From Streptomyces sp. NBC_01669 (GTDB lineage: Bacteria > Actinomycetota > Actinomycetes > Streptomycetales > Streptomycetaceae), in NCBI RefSeq assembly GCF_026339735.1, contig NZ_JAPEQG010000002.1:992001-1056000 (forward strand): DNA of 64,000 nucleotides. The letters are read 5' to 3'. Made by a program: the position numbers and the translations under genes. Under the pieces are notes generated by a model, which was given only the letters and a program-made list of their open reading frames with translations, searched no databases and was not told where the DNA came from. Within the stretch, counting starts at the first letter, position 1. Each line of letters begins with the position of its first letter. Shown here in pieces: positions 31,713 through 40,592 of the stretch.

Positions 31713-33146
31713 CTACTGGTGGACCGGTTCCCTGTCGGGCTCGGTCCCCTTCGGGGCTTCGAGGGTTTCGGCCTCCGGTGGGCGGTGGCGCATACAGAGG
31801 TAGTACGCGCCCGTCATCAGCGCCAGCCAGACCGCTCCGACGACGAGGGCGATCCTCGTGCTGTCCGAGAACGCGAGGAGCGCCACCACGCCGGCCATGA
31901 ACACGATCGCGGCGATCTGCCCGTAGGGCCAGAAGGGTGCCGGGTACTTCAGCGTGGCGACCTCCTGCGGGGTCATCCTGCGGCGGGCGCTGACCTGGGA
32001 GAGCAGGATCATGAGCCAGACCCAGACGGTGGCGAAGGTCGCGATGGAGGCGATGACGAGGAAGACCCGTTCGGGCATGAGGTAGTTGAGGAGTACGCCG
32101 CAGAGGAGTGCGCCGATCATGATGACGACGGTCAGCCACGGCACCCCGTTGCGCGAGAGCCTGCGCATGGCGGCCGGTGCCTGTCCCCGCTCGGCCATGC
32201 CGTACATGATGCGTCCGGCGGCGAAGATGTCGCTGTTGATCGCGGACAGTGCGGCGACGATGACGACGACGTTCAGTACGGCGGCCGCGGAGCTGACGCC
32301 GAGCCCGGCGAAGATCTCGACGAAGGGGCTGCCGCCCGAGCCGATGTGCTGCCAGGGGTCGAGCGACATGATCACGGCGAGGGTGAGCACGTAGAAGAGC
32401 ACGATGCGGATGGGGATGGAGTTGACGGCGCTCGGGATCGTCTTCTCGGGGTCCTGCGCCTCGCCGGCGGTGACGCCGATGATCTCGGTGCCGCCGAACG
32501 CGAACATCACCACGGCCAGCGACATGACGATGCCCTGGATCCCGTGAGGGAGGAAGCCTCCGTTGCTCCACAGGTTCGAGACGCCCGCGCCGCCGTGGCT
32601 GCCGAAGCCGAAGACGATGATCGCGAGTCCGGCGAGGATCATCGCGATGATGGCGACGACCTTGGCAAGCGAGAGCCAGAACTCCAGCTCGCCGAAGACC
32701 TTGACGCTGAAGAGGTTCATGGCGCCGATGACGCCCACGGCCGCCAGGAGCCAGATCCAGCGGGGCACGTCGGGGAACCAGAAGCCCATGTAGACGCCGA
32801 GTGCCGTGATGTCGGCCAGGCAGACGAAGACCATCTCCAGCGCGTAGGTCCAGCCGGTCAGGAAGCCGGGCAGCGGACCGAGGTACCTGGTCGCGTACTC
32901 GCCGAAGGATCCGGCGCACGGCCGGCTCACCGCCATCTCGCCGAGCGAGCGCAGGACGAGGAAGACGGCGGCTCCGCCGATGAGATAGGCGAGCAGTACG
33001 GCCGGCCCGGCCGCCTTGATGGATTCCGAGGAACCGTAGAAGAGGCCGGTCCCGATGGCGGAGCCGAGGGCGATGAAGCGTATGTGCCGGGACTTGAGCC
33101 CGCGCTGCAGGGACGTCTTGTCGGTGGTCAACATGTCGGTGGTCAA
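31713..33146 (-). CDS. Amino-acid permease (APC family), probable histidine uptake
   Basis: A 477-residue permease with 12 hydrophobic segments. The start reads LQRGLKSRHIRFIALGSAIG, the conserved first-helix signature of AAT-family permeases (with GTGLFYGSS), followed by LIGGAAVFLVLRSLGEMAVS and FGGTEIIGVTAGEAQDPEKTIP. Relatives transport proline, histidine or aromatic amino acids by proton symport. Position between hutH and an IclR/HutC pair argues for histidine (hutT-like). TTG 33146 lies 8 bases behind GGAGGG; ATG 33134 is the alternative. The divergent promoter region carries a perfect 16-bp palindrome at 33252-33267. Confidence 0.86.
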   Translation of the reverse strand: MTTDMLTTDKTSLQRGLKSRHIRFIALGSAIGTGLFYGSSESIKAAGPAVLLAYLIGGAAVFLVLRSLGEMAVSRPCAGSFGEYATRYLGPLPGFLTGWTYALEMVFVCLADITALGVYMGFWFPDVPRWIWLLAAVGVIGAMNLFSVKVFGELEFWLSLAKVVAIIAMILAGLAIIVFGFGSHGGAGVSNLWSNGGFLPHGIQGIVMSLAVVMFAFGGTEIIGVTAGEAQDPEKTIPSAVNSIPIRIVLFYVLTLAVIMSLDPWQHIGSGGSPFVEIFAGLGVSSAAAVLNVVVIVAALSAINSDIFAAGRIMYGMAERGQAPAAMRRLSRNGVPWLTVVIMIGALLCGVLLNYLMPERVFLVIASIATFATVWVWLMILLSQVSARRRMTPQEVATLKYPAPFWPYGQIAAIVFMAGVVALLAFSDSTRIALVVGAVWLALMTGAYYLCMRHRPPEAETLEAPKGTEPDREPVHQ

Positions 33147-33251
33147 CGAATGCCCTCCTTGGGAACGGCGCGTTCCGGGCGAGGTGGCGGGGCCGGATCG
33201 ATGACCGGTGACGGCCTTCGGCACACCCGCACGACGAGGGCACTTGTATAT

Positions 33252-33267
33252 TCCTGTATATACAGGA
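33252..33267. promoter_or_regulatory. Palindromic operator between permease and iclR2
   Basis: TCCTGTATATACAGGA is a perfect 16-bp palindrome. The TGTATATACA core resembles GntR/HutC-type operators known from hut promoters of other bacteria. It sits between divergent genes, so it can control both. Confidence 0.75.
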
Positions 33268-33285
33268 GCGTCAAGAGGTGGACCA

Positions 33286-34125
33286 ATGGGTGAACGAGAG
33301 ACGGCGTCGAGCGCCTCGCCGGCCGTCGGGAGGGCGCTGGACATCCTGCTGCACCTCGCCGGCCGGTCGGGCCCGGTCCGGGCCGCGGCCCTCGCCCGCG
33401 AACTGGGCATCCCCCGGTCGTCCGCGTACCACATCCTCTCCGTCCTGGTGGACCGCGGTTTCGTCACCTACCTGCCCAAGGAGCAGGCGTACGGGCTCGG
33501 GGTCGCGTCCTTCGAGATCGGCTCGGCCTACCTCCGGCACGAGCCCCTCGAACGGCTCGCGCGCCCCATCCTGCGCAGCGCGTCCAACCGCCTCGGCCAG
33601 ACCGTCCACCTGGGCATCGTCCACGGCGCGGAGACGGTCTACCTGCTCAAGGAGCGTCCCCGGTCGCGCCCGTCAGTCGACGCCGACATCGCCCTCGTCA
33701 CGGACATCGGGGTCCGGCTGCCCGCACATCTGACGGCCAACGGGCGTGCCATCCTCGCCCATTCCGCTCCGGCGCAGCTACGGGCCCTGTTCCCGCGCCG
33801 CGGCGACCTCATCACCCGTACCGGCAAGGGACCACGCTCGCTGCCGGAACTGCTGTCCCTGCTGGCGCAGGACCGTGAACGCGGCTGGTCGGAGGAGGTC
33901 GAGCTGGTCTCGGAAGGTTTCCGGTCGATGGGAATCGCGGCCTTCGACCACAACGAGCGGCCCGTCGCCGCACTCAGCAGCACCTGGCACCGGCACTACA
34001 GCCGGCACGAGCCCGACCAGGTGCGCGGCGTCCTCGAACAGTCCGCGGCGCGGCTGACCGCCGCGATGTCCGGCCGGCGACCGACGGCGCAGCTGAGCCG
34101 CACTGTCGGACCGGGCGCCGCCTGA
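33286..34125 (+). CDS. IclR-family regulator, second copy in the hut cluster
   Basis: A 279-residue IclR protein and paralogue of the one at 29098. DNA-binding domain: AVGRALDILLHLAGRSGPVR and RSSAYHILSVLVDRGFV. Effector domain: LVTDIGVRLPAHLTANGRAIL and EEVELVSEGFRSMGIAAFDH. ATG 33286 follows AAGAGGTGG. It is divergent from the amino-acid permease and convergent with hutC, so it probably tunes histidine uptake. The palindrome in its promoter suggests that HutC, itself or both control it. Confidence 0.88.
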   Translation: MGERETASSASPAVGRALDILLHLAGRSGPVRAAALARELGIPRSSAYHILSVLVDRGFVTYLPKEQAYGLGVASFEIGSAYLRHEPLERLARPILRSASNRLGQTVHLGIVHGAETVYLLKERPRSRPSVDADIALVTDIGVRLPAHLTANGRAILAHSAPAQLRALFPRRGDLITRTGKGPRSLPELLSLLAQDRERGWSEEVELVSEGFRSMGIAAFDHNERPVAALSSTWHRHYSRHEPDQVRGVLEQSAARLTAAMSGRRPTAQLSRTVGPGAA

Positions 34126-34137
34126 CGGTCACCGACA

Positions 34138-34168
34138 GGTCGGTGCACATGCGGGCAGGCGCACCGAC
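34138..34168. terminator. Hairpin between convergent iclR2 and hutC
   Basis: Arms GTCGGTGC / GCACCGAC (34139-34146 and 34161-34168) lie between the two stop codons. The loop is long, so strength is uncertain. Confidence 0.4.
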
Positions 34169-34171
34169 AGC

Positions 34172-34987
34172 TCAGTGCGCGGCGAACGTTCCCTCGAGGC
34201 GGTACCGGGAGCCCGGGTGCAGCAGACGCGCGACGCTGACGACGGCGTCGCGCGACCAGGTGCGCCGCTGGATCAGCAGGCACGGCTCGGCCGGTGACAC
34301 GCCGAGGATCTCGCACTCCTCCGCGGAGGGAAGTACCGCCTCGACGATGTGCTCGCCCTTGCCCAACGGCGCGACCTCCGACAGGAACGTGAACGGTGTG
34401 CGTTGCGTGAAGTCCTGGTCGAGATAGCCGGGGGCGAAGTCCGGATGGACGTAACGGTCCTCCAACTGGACCGCCGCCCCGTCCTCGAAGTGCACGACGC
34501 GCGAACGGAAGGCGCTGCGCCGCCCGTCGAGGCCGAGCTGTGCGCTGATCTCGGGATCGGGGAGTTCCTCGCGCAGTGACAGCACCTTGGCCTCGTAGCG
34601 ATGGCCACGGCCCCGGATCTCGTCGGCGATGTTGTGCACCTCGACCAGGGCGGAGCTGCCCTTGCGCCGTGCGACGAAGGTGCCCACTCCCATGACGCGC
34701 CGCAGCAGGCCGTCCGCGCTCAGCTCGCGCAGAGCGCGGTTGACCGTCATCCGGGACAGGCCGAGCGACTCGACGAACTGGTTCTCCGACGGCAGTGCCT
34801 CGCCCTCGCGCCAGTGGCCGCTGACGATCTGCCGGGACACGAGGTCCTTGATCCGCTGGTAGGCGGGCGCGGAACCGGGTGTCTGCTCCGCGTAGAGCCT
34901 GGCGAGCTCCGAAGCCCCCACGACCAAGCCGTCCACCGTCCTCGTCCCCGTCGGTCGTCGCGCCGCCTGAGGTGCGGTCACGGTCAC
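34172..34987 (-). CDS. hutC: GntR-family regulator of the HutC subfamily
   Basis: A 271-residue GntR regulator. The winged helix at about residues 42-105 reads PAYQRIKDLVSRQIVSGHW, LPSENQFVESLGLSRMTVNR and ALRELSADGLL. The C-terminal UTRA chorismate-lyase-fold domain (about 125-265) binds the effector, urocanate in known HutC proteins. GTG 34987 is directly preceded (TGCG) by a TAGAAT box, so a leaderless message is likely. It is divergent from hutU-hutG. HutC normally represses hut genes until urocanate accumulates. Confidence 0.87.
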   Translation of the reverse strand: MTVTAPQAARRPTGTRTVDGLVVGASELARLYAEQTPGSAPAYQRIKDLVSRQIVSGHWREGEALPSENQFVESLGLSRMTVNRALRELSADGLLRRVMGVGTFVARRKGSSALVEVHNIADEIRGRGHRYEAKVLSLREELPDPEISAQLGLDGRRSAFRSRVVHFEDGAAVQLEDRYVHPDFAPGYLDQDFTQRTPFTFLSEVAPLGKGEHIVEAVLPSAEECEILGVSPAEPCLLIQRRTWSRDAVVSVARLLHPGSRYRLEGTFAAH

Positions 34988-35059
34988 CGCAATTCTAGGC
35001 GAGACGCCTTTCAGGATGCTGGTCACGGCGGCCCCCGCCATATGGGCCGGGCGCATCCC

Positions 35060-35077
35060 GTTCTCGGATCCGAGAAC
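35060..35077. promoter_or_regulatory. Palindromic operator between hutC and hutU
   Basis: GTTCTCGGATCCGAGAAC is a perfect 18-bp palindrome 84-101 bases before the hutU ATG and 73-90 bases before the hutC start. It may serve both genes. Confidence 0.7.
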
Positions 35078-35160
35078 TTCGGGGCCCGCCGCTGGTTCCC
35101 GCCCGACCGGTCGCCTGTCATGGGTCACGCAGCAACTCCGTTACCCACCAGGAGAAGACC

Positions 35161-36837
35161 ATGACCGGCGTTTCCCCCGCGGCCCGCCACATCCGCGCCC
35201 CGCGTGGCACCGAACTGAACTGCCTCGGCTGGCAGCAGGAGGGCGCCCTGCGCATGCTCATGAACAACCTCGACCCCGAGGTCGCCGAGCACCCCGAGAA
35301 CCTGGTCGTCTATGGCGGCACCGGCAAGGCCGCCCGCGACTGGGCCGCGTACGACGCGATCGTGCGCACCCTCAAAACGCTCAAGAACGACGAAACGCTC
35401 CTGGTGCAGTCCGGAAAGCCGGTCGGCGTCATGCGCACCAGCGAGTGGGCGCCGCGGGTGCTGCTCGCCAACTCCAACCTGGTCGGCGACTGGGCCAACT
35501 GGGAGGAGTTCCGCTCCCTCGAGGCGCGCGGACTGACCATGTACGGCCAGATGACCGCCGGCTCCTGGATCTACATCGGCAGCCAGGGCATCCTCCAGGG
35601 CACGTACGAGACCTTCGGAGCGATCGCGCGCAAGAAGTTCGACGGCACGCTGGCGGGCACCATCACGCTGACCGCCGGACTCGGCGGCATGGGCGGCGCC
35701 CAGCCGCTCGCCGTCACCATGAACGACGGTGTCGCGCTCTGCGTCGACGTCGACCCCACCCGCATCGAGCGCCGTATCGCGCACCGCTACCTCGACGTCG
35801 CGGCCGACGACCTCGACCACGCCCTGAGTCTCGCCATCGAGGCCAAGGAAGCGCGCCGCCCGCTGTCCATCGGCCTCGCGGGCAACGCCGCCGAGGTGTT
35901 CCCGCAGTTCCTGGAGATGGGCGCGCCGATCGACATCGTCACCGACCAGACCTCGGCGCACGACCCGCTGGCCTACCTCCCCGTCGGCGTGAGCGTCGAG
36001 GAGTGGCACGAGCAGGCCCACAAGGACTCAGCGGACTTCACCCGCCGCTCCCGCGAGTCGATGGCCCGGCACGTGGAGGCCATGGTCGGGTTCCTCGACG
36101 CCGGAGCCGAGGTCTTCGACTACGGCAACTCGATCCGCGACGAGGCCCGCAGGGCCGGCTACCAGCGCGCTTTCGACTTCCCCGGTTTCGTACCCGCCCA
36201 CATCCGGCCCCTGTTCGAAGAGGGCCTCGGCCCGTTCCGGTGGGCGGCGCTGTCCGGCGACCCCAAGGACATCGAGGCCACCGACCGGGCGATCATGGAG
36301 CTCTTCCCCGAGAACGAGCACCTCCACCGCTGGATCAAGATGGCCGGTGAGCGCGTCTCCTTCGAGGGCCTGCCCGCCCGCATCTGCTGGCTCGGCTACG
36401 GCGAACGCCACCGTGCGGGCCTGCGGTTCAACGAGATGGTCGCCTCCGGCGAACTGTCCGCGCCGCTCGCCATCGGCCGCGACCACCTGGACTCCGGCTC
36501 CGTCGCCTCCCCGTACCGCGAGACCGAGGCCATGCTCGACGGCTCCGACGCCATCGCCGACTGGCCGCTGCTCAACGCCCTGGTGAACACGTCGTCCGGC
36601 GCTTCGTGGGTCTCGATCCACCACGGCGGCGGAGTCGGCATGGGCCGCTCCATCCACGCGGGCCAGGTGTGCATCGCCGACGGCACCGAACTCGCCGCGC
36701 AGAAGCTGTCCCGCGTCCTGACCAACGACCCCGGCATGGGCGTCATCCGGCACGTCGACGCGGGTTACGAGTACGCCGGCACCGTGGCACGCGACCGCGG
36801 GGTGCGCATCCCCATGACCGAGGGCGACAGCAAGTGA
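35161..36837 (+). CDS. hutU: Urocanate hydratase (urocanase)
   Basis: A 558-residue enzyme that hydrates urocanate to 4-imidazolone-5-propionate with tightly bound NAD+ as electrophile. Family blocks are visible: RGTELNCLGWQQEGALRMLMNN near the start is close to the universal urocanase start, followed by VYGGTGKAARDW, GLGGMGGAQPLAV and, near the end, ASWVSIHHGGGVGMGRSIHAG with the conserved Cys nearby (QVCIADG). CAGGAGAAG lies 6 bases before ATG 35161. Its stop overlaps the hutG start as GTGA. The next pathway enzyme, hutI, is not in this window. Confidence 0.96.
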   Translation: MTGVSPAARHIRAPRGTELNCLGWQQEGALRMLMNNLDPEVAEHPENLVVYGGTGKAARDWAAYDAIVRTLKTLKNDETLLVQSGKPVGVMRTSEWAPRVLLANSNLVGDWANWEEFRSLEARGLTMYGQMTAGSWIYIGSQGILQGTYETFGAIARKKFDGTLAGTITLTAGLGGMGGAQPLAVTMNDGVALCVDVDPTRIERRIAHRYLDVAADDLDHALSLAIEAKEARRPLSIGLAGNAAEVFPQFLEMGAPIDIVTDQTSAHDPLAYLPVGVSVEEWHEQAHKDSADFTRRSRESMARHVEAMVGFLDAGAEVFDYGNSIRDEARRAGYQRAFDFPGFVPAHIRPLFEEGLGPFRWAALSGDPKDIEATDRAIMELFPENEHLHRWIKMAGERVSFEGLPARICWLGYGERHRAGLRFNEMVASGELSAPLAIGRDHLDSGSVASPYRETEAMLDGSDAIADWPLLNALVNTSSGASWVSIHHGGGVGMGRSIHAGQVCIADGTELAAQKLSRVLTNDPGMGVIRHVDAGYEYAGTVARDRGVRIPMTEGDSK

Positions 36838-37883
36838 GCGCGGCGGGCACGATCGAACCCACGGACATGGCTGTCGACTTCGCTGTGGACGGGCCTGTCG
36901 ACCTCACCGTGGACGTGGCTCCCGAGGCGTGGCACGGCCGGGACGACGGTCCCGGGAACGAACACCTGCGCTGGCACCACGCGATCAGCACCGACCCCGG
37001 GCAACCGGGACCGTGGGACGCCGCGTTCGTCGGCTTCCGCAGCGACGAGGGGGTGCGCCGCAACAAGGGCCGCCAGGGTGCGGCGGGCGGCCCGCGCGAA
37101 CTGCGTGCCGCCCTGGCGTCCATGGCACTGCCCGCACCCATGACCGCGCTGGACGCCGGAGACGTCGAAGTCCTCGACGGGGACCTGGAGTCGGGGCACT
37201 GGCGCCTGGGGCAGGCGGTCGGCGCGCTCGTCGACCGCGGCATTCCGGTGGTGGTGCTGGGCGGCGGTCACGAGGTGGCGTACGGGACCTATCTCGGGCT
37301 CGTCGGCACGCGCGCGGTGCGGGCGGGAGGGCGGCTCGGGGTGCTCAACCTCGACGCCCACTTCGACCTCCGGGACGACGTACGGGCGAGCTCCGGCACC
37401 CCGTTCCTCCAGATGGCGCGGAGCGAGGAGCAGCGGGGCCACCGGCTCAACTACCGTGTGATCGGCATCAGTCAGCCGAGCAACACCGAGCATCTCTTCC
37501 GCACGGCCGGCCGGCTCAAAGTGCGCTATCTGACCGACACCGAGTGCGGGCTCCTCGATCTGCCCGCGGTCGACGCGTTCGTGGACGAGTTCGTCGACGG
37601 CAGCGATGTCCTCCACCTCAGCATCGACCTGGACGTCCTGCCGGCCGCCGCCGCTCCCGGGGTCAGCGCCCCGGCCGCCCACGGCGTGCAGATGGAGGTC
37701 GTCGAGCGCGTCTGCGCCCGGGTGGCGGCAAGCGGGAAGCCGATCGTGGTCGATGTCGCCGAACTCAACCCGGACCTCGATGTCGACCACCGGACGGCGC
37801 GCGCGGGTGCGCGGCTGATTCACCGCATTCTGACGACGCGTCGGGCAACGGCCGGCGTGGTCGACGCCGCCGCGTCCGACTGA
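36834..37883 (+). CDS. hutG: Formimidoylglutamase (HutG), ureohydrolase family
   Basis: A 349-residue arginase/agmatinase-fold hydrolase that cleaves N-formimidoyl-L-glutamate to glutamate and formamide, the last step of this hut branch. Mn ligands are visible in VVLGGGHEVAYG (His), GVLNLDAHFDLR (DxHxD) and LSIDLDVLPAAAAPGVSAPA (DxD). The N-terminal extension of about 40 residues is acidic and variable. It is translationally coupled to hutU by the GTGA overlap at 36834-36837. With HutF absent from view, the formamide-releasing route is favoured. Assignment to HutG rather than agmatinase rests on operon position. Confidence 0.9.
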   Translation: MSAAGTIEPTDMAVDFAVDGPVDLTVDVAPEAWHGRDDGPGNEHLRWHHAISTDPGQPGPWDAAFVGFRSDEGVRRNKGRQGAAGGPRELRAALASMALPAPMTALDAGDVEVLDGDLESGHWRLGQAVGALVDRGIPVVVLGGGHEVAYGTYLGLVGTRAVRAGGRLGVLNLDAHFDLRDDVRASSGTPFLQMARSEEQRGHRLNYRVIGISQPSNTEHLFRTAGRLKVRYLTDTECGLLDLPAVDAFVDEFVDGSDVLHLSIDLDVLPAAAAPGVSAPAAHGVQMEVVERVCARVAASGKPIVVDVAELNPDLDVDHRTARAGARLIHRILTTRRATAGVVDAAASD

Positions 37884-38264
37884 CGGCGCGTCTGACAGAC
37901 GGGCCGCCCCTATACCGGTCGCCAGGCCGTGAGAGCACGGACAGCCGCGGTCTGGCGACCATTGATTTTCCGGGGAGAGACAGGCTGCCGGGATTCATTC
38001 TCAGTGCCACGGACAGAGGGGCTCCGCAGCCGCCCTGAAATTCCGGGCGCGTGCCCGGGATCCCCTGCCGTCCGCTCTCTGCCACGATCACCGCCATAGC
38101 GACAGCGGGTCCGGGAGCGCGGCGCCACGATCCGTCCATGGCCACGTACGAACTGGCTGAGGGGGTCCTGGGAGCGGCGGCAAACGCGCACTGACCGCGG
38201 GGGCCGCCGCTGTCGTCGGCGGCCCGTCCGGCGGCTGCTCGACGCCGGCCGACGTGAGCGTTGA
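37884..38264. other. Intergenic with a long imperfect hairpin after hutG
   Basis: GGTCGCCAG (37917-37925) and CTGGCGACC (37952-37960) can pair across a 26-base loop and may form part of the hutG terminator. No gene was recognised. Confidence 0.4.
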
Positions 38265-38294
38265 CTCTCACAAATCGTGAGAGGAGACTCTCAC
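38265..38294. promoter_or_regulatory. Tandem inverted-repeat operator overlapping a ribosome site
   Basis: CTCTCAC-N5-GTGAGAG-N4-CTCTCAC. The middle arm is shared by two overlapping palindromes. The GAGAGGAG ribosome site of the following ArsR gene lies inside it, so bound repressor would block transcription close to the start codon. Confidence 0.75.
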
Positions 38295-38297
38295 ATC

Positions 38298-38906
38298 ATG
38301 GACTCCAATAATCGCCTGGGCGATATCGAGATCACCGACCCGCAAGCGATGCGGGCCTTGGCACATCCCGTCCGGCTGGCGATCCTTGACCATCTCCAGC
38401 GGCACGGGCCGGCGACCGCGACGCAACTCGCGCCCGACGTAGGAGCGACCCCGACGGTGACCAGCTGGCATCTGCGCCACCTGGCGGGCTTCGGACTGGT
38501 CCGCGACAGCGAGCCCGGACCGGACCGCCGCCAGCGGCGGTGGGAGGCGGTGGCGCGCGGTTTCCGGTTCGAGGCGCCACAGGACCCGGCGGACGAGGAG
38601 GGTCAGTCAGCCGCACGGGTGCTGTCGCGGCAGATGTTCCTGCACTGTGCAGACCTTCCGAGCCGGTGGGCTGCCGAGGTCGAACCCGAACTCGAACCGG
38701 CGTGGCGCAGACTGGCCGGGCTGGCCCACACCCGCGTCGTGGTCTCCGCCGAAGAACTCGCCGCCATCGAGGACGGGATCGAGCGCATTCTCGCGCCGTA
38801 CGTCACTCGTGACCCGGCCGAGCGGCCTGCCGACGGCCGTGGCGTCCGGCTGATGCGCTACGTCCTGCCGGAAGGTGCCGAGAAGCAGACCGGGCAGACG
38901 CCGTGA
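38298..38906 (+). CDS. ArsR/HTH_20-family regulator
   Basis: A 202-residue winged-helix protein. DPQAMRALAHPVRLAILDHL at about 14-33 and GATPTVTSWHLRHLAGFGLV at about 51-70 form the helix-turn-helix of the larger ArsR (HTH_20) type. A helical C-terminal region with the AARVLSRQMFLHCADLPSRW block usual for this group follows. It is co-transcribed with the MFS gene (GTGA overlap 38903-38906). The tandem CTCTCAC/GTGAGAG repeat directly before its ATG is the probable autoregulatory operator. The inducer is likely the substrate of the transporter. Confidence 0.88.
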   Translation: MDSNNRLGDIEITDPQAMRALAHPVRLAILDHLQRHGPATATQLAPDVGATPTVTSWHLRHLAGFGLVRDSEPGPDRRQRRWEAVARGFRFEAPQDPADEEGQSAARVLSRQMFLHCADLPSRWAAEVEPELEPAWRRLAGLAHTRVVVSAEELAAIEDGIERILAPYVTRDPAERPADGRGVRLMRYVLPEGAEKQTGQTP

Positions 38907-40219
38907 ACAACCCCGACCGGACCACTGCGATATCACTGTGGCGGGATCGACGGTTCCGCCGCTTCTGGGCCGGCCAGTCGGTCTCACAGTTCGGCGACCG
39001 GATCACCGAACTGGCCCTGCCCCTGATCGCCATCAGCGCCCTGAACGCTTCGGCCAACCAGGTGGCTTGGCTGACCGCACTCATCTGGACCCCGAACCTG
39101 CTCGCAATCTTCCTGGGGGCCTGGGTCGATCACCGAGCCCACAAACGCCGCCTGATGATCCTCGCCGACCTGGTGCGCGCCGCAGTACTGCTCAGCGTCC
39201 CGGCGGCCTACCTGTTAGGGGTGGTGACGCTGGGACAGTTGTACGCCGTGGCGTTGCTGATGGGCGCCGCCGGGGTGCTGTTCAACACCGCCTATCCGCC
39301 GTTCTTCGTACGCCTCGTGCCGCGCGCGTCCTACGTCGACGCCAACAGCAAACTCAGTGCCAGCCGGTCCGCATCGTATGTCGCCGGTCCGGCCATCGGC
39401 GGCGCCCTGGTCCAGGCGCTGACCGCACCCGTCACCATCGCCGTGGATGCCCTGACCTTCCTGGCGTCAGCGTTCCTGGTCGGCCGGGTCTCGGTCCACG
39501 AGTTCCCGGCTGCCTCCGGCAGCGCAGCGGCACCCTCGCTGTTGCAACGTGCCCGAGAGGGACTGTCGTTCGTCGTCCGTCACCCAGTGCTGCGGGCCGC
39601 TCTCAGCTGCGCGGCGACCGTCAACTTCTTCACCTTTGTCGCGGGCAGTGGGCTGATCGTGCTGTTCGCCAACCGGAGCCTCGGACTGTCGGCGGGAGTG
39701 ATCGGCATCGCATTCGGGATCGGCGCGACCGGTTCCCTCCTTGGCGCGGTGTTCGCCCCGAAGGTCTCGCGACGGTTCGGCGTGGGGCGCAGCATCGTCG
39801 TGGGCGCGGTGCTGTTTCCGGCGCCGATCGCCATCGCCGCCGCCGCAGACGGCCCGCTCTGGCTCCGTGCCGGAGCCTTGGCCGCGGCCGAGTTCCTGTC
39901 CGGCTTCGGCGTCATGCTGTTCGACGTCAACCTCAACTCCCTCCAGGCCGCTGTGATCCCCGATGGCATGCGCAGCCGCGTGGCCGGCGCGTACAGCACG
40001 ATCAACTACGGCATCCGCCCCGTCGGAGCCATCGTCGGCGGGCTACTCGCTACCTTCATCGGCCTGAGGGCGACCCTCCTCATCGCCGCTGTCGGCGGAG
40101 CCCTGTCACTGCTCTGGCTACTGCCCTCACCGATACCCCACATTCGCTCCCTGGCCCCGAACAACACTGCGGATACAACGGGCGACACGGACGACGACAA
40201 TCGACCAGTACCTTGTTGA
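38903..40219 (+). CDS. MFS transporter (MFS_3/enterobactin-exporter-like)
   Basis: A 438-residue membrane protein with 12 predicted segments. SLWRDRRFRRFWAGQSVSQF and GDRITELALPLIAISAL mark the start of MFS_3 proteins. The WVDHRAHKRRLMILADLVRA loop is their motif A equivalent. The C-terminus is polar (TADTTGDTDDDN). Such proteins usually export drugs or siderophores. The GTG start overlaps the stop of the ArsR gene, so expression should follow that repressor. The substrate is unknown. Confidence 0.87.
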   Translation: MNNPDRTTAISLWRDRRFRRFWAGQSVSQFGDRITELALPLIAISALNASANQVAWLTALIWTPNLLAIFLGAWVDHRAHKRRLMILADLVRAAVLLSVPAAYLLGVVTLGQLYAVALLMGAAGVLFNTAYPPFFVRLVPRASYVDANSKLSASRSASYVAGPAIGGALVQALTAPVTIAVDALTFLASAFLVGRVSVHEFPAASGSAAAPSLLQRAREGLSFVVRHPVLRAALSCAATVNFFTFVAGSGLIVLFANRSLGLSAGVIGIAFGIGATGSLLGAVFAPKVSRRFGVGRSIVVGAVLFPAPIAIAAAADGPLWLRAGALAAAEFLSGFGVMLFDVNLNSLQAAVIPDGMRSRVAGAYSTINYGIRPVGAIVGGLLATFIGLRATLLIAAVGGALSLLWLLPSPIPHIRSLAPNNTADTTGDTDDDNRPVPC

Positions 40220-40369
40220 CCCACCGGTAACGGTCCGACCGGGATTCAGGCAGAGGCATACCGAACCCGACGGACCGGCACATCCATGGCGGCAAGCGTA
40301 GGCGCGGGACGCAGTCGTGCCTGGTTGCCGGCCTCGGATCGCGAGACGTGTCGGTCAGGCAGGCGACAA

Positions 40370-40559
40370 GCCGCTGGTGTCCAAGTCCACGCCGAACGGC
40401 TCCGGCAGGCGCGGCACCACGTCGACGGGCTGCGGGCCGTCGACGTGGTGCAACCGAGCCGGCCGGGTTCGGAGAGCAGGGTGACGCTGCCCTGGATCCG
40501 GTCGACGAGGAGGTGGAGGGGGCGCCGTACTCGGCGTACCGGCGGCGATTCACGACCAT
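40370..40559 (-). pseudogene. Uma2-family endonuclease remnant
   Basis: RRRYAEYGAP in one frame, then RIQGSVTLLSEPGRLG in a second and LPEPFGVDLDTSGL in a third match the C-terminal third of Uma2 (DUF820) proteins in order. At least two frameshifts are needed, and the N-terminal two thirds, with the catalytic Asp/Glu, are absent. Confidence 0.55.
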
Positions 40560-40592
40560 CGGCGAACGGCCGGCTCGGCGAGCGTCTCCGGG

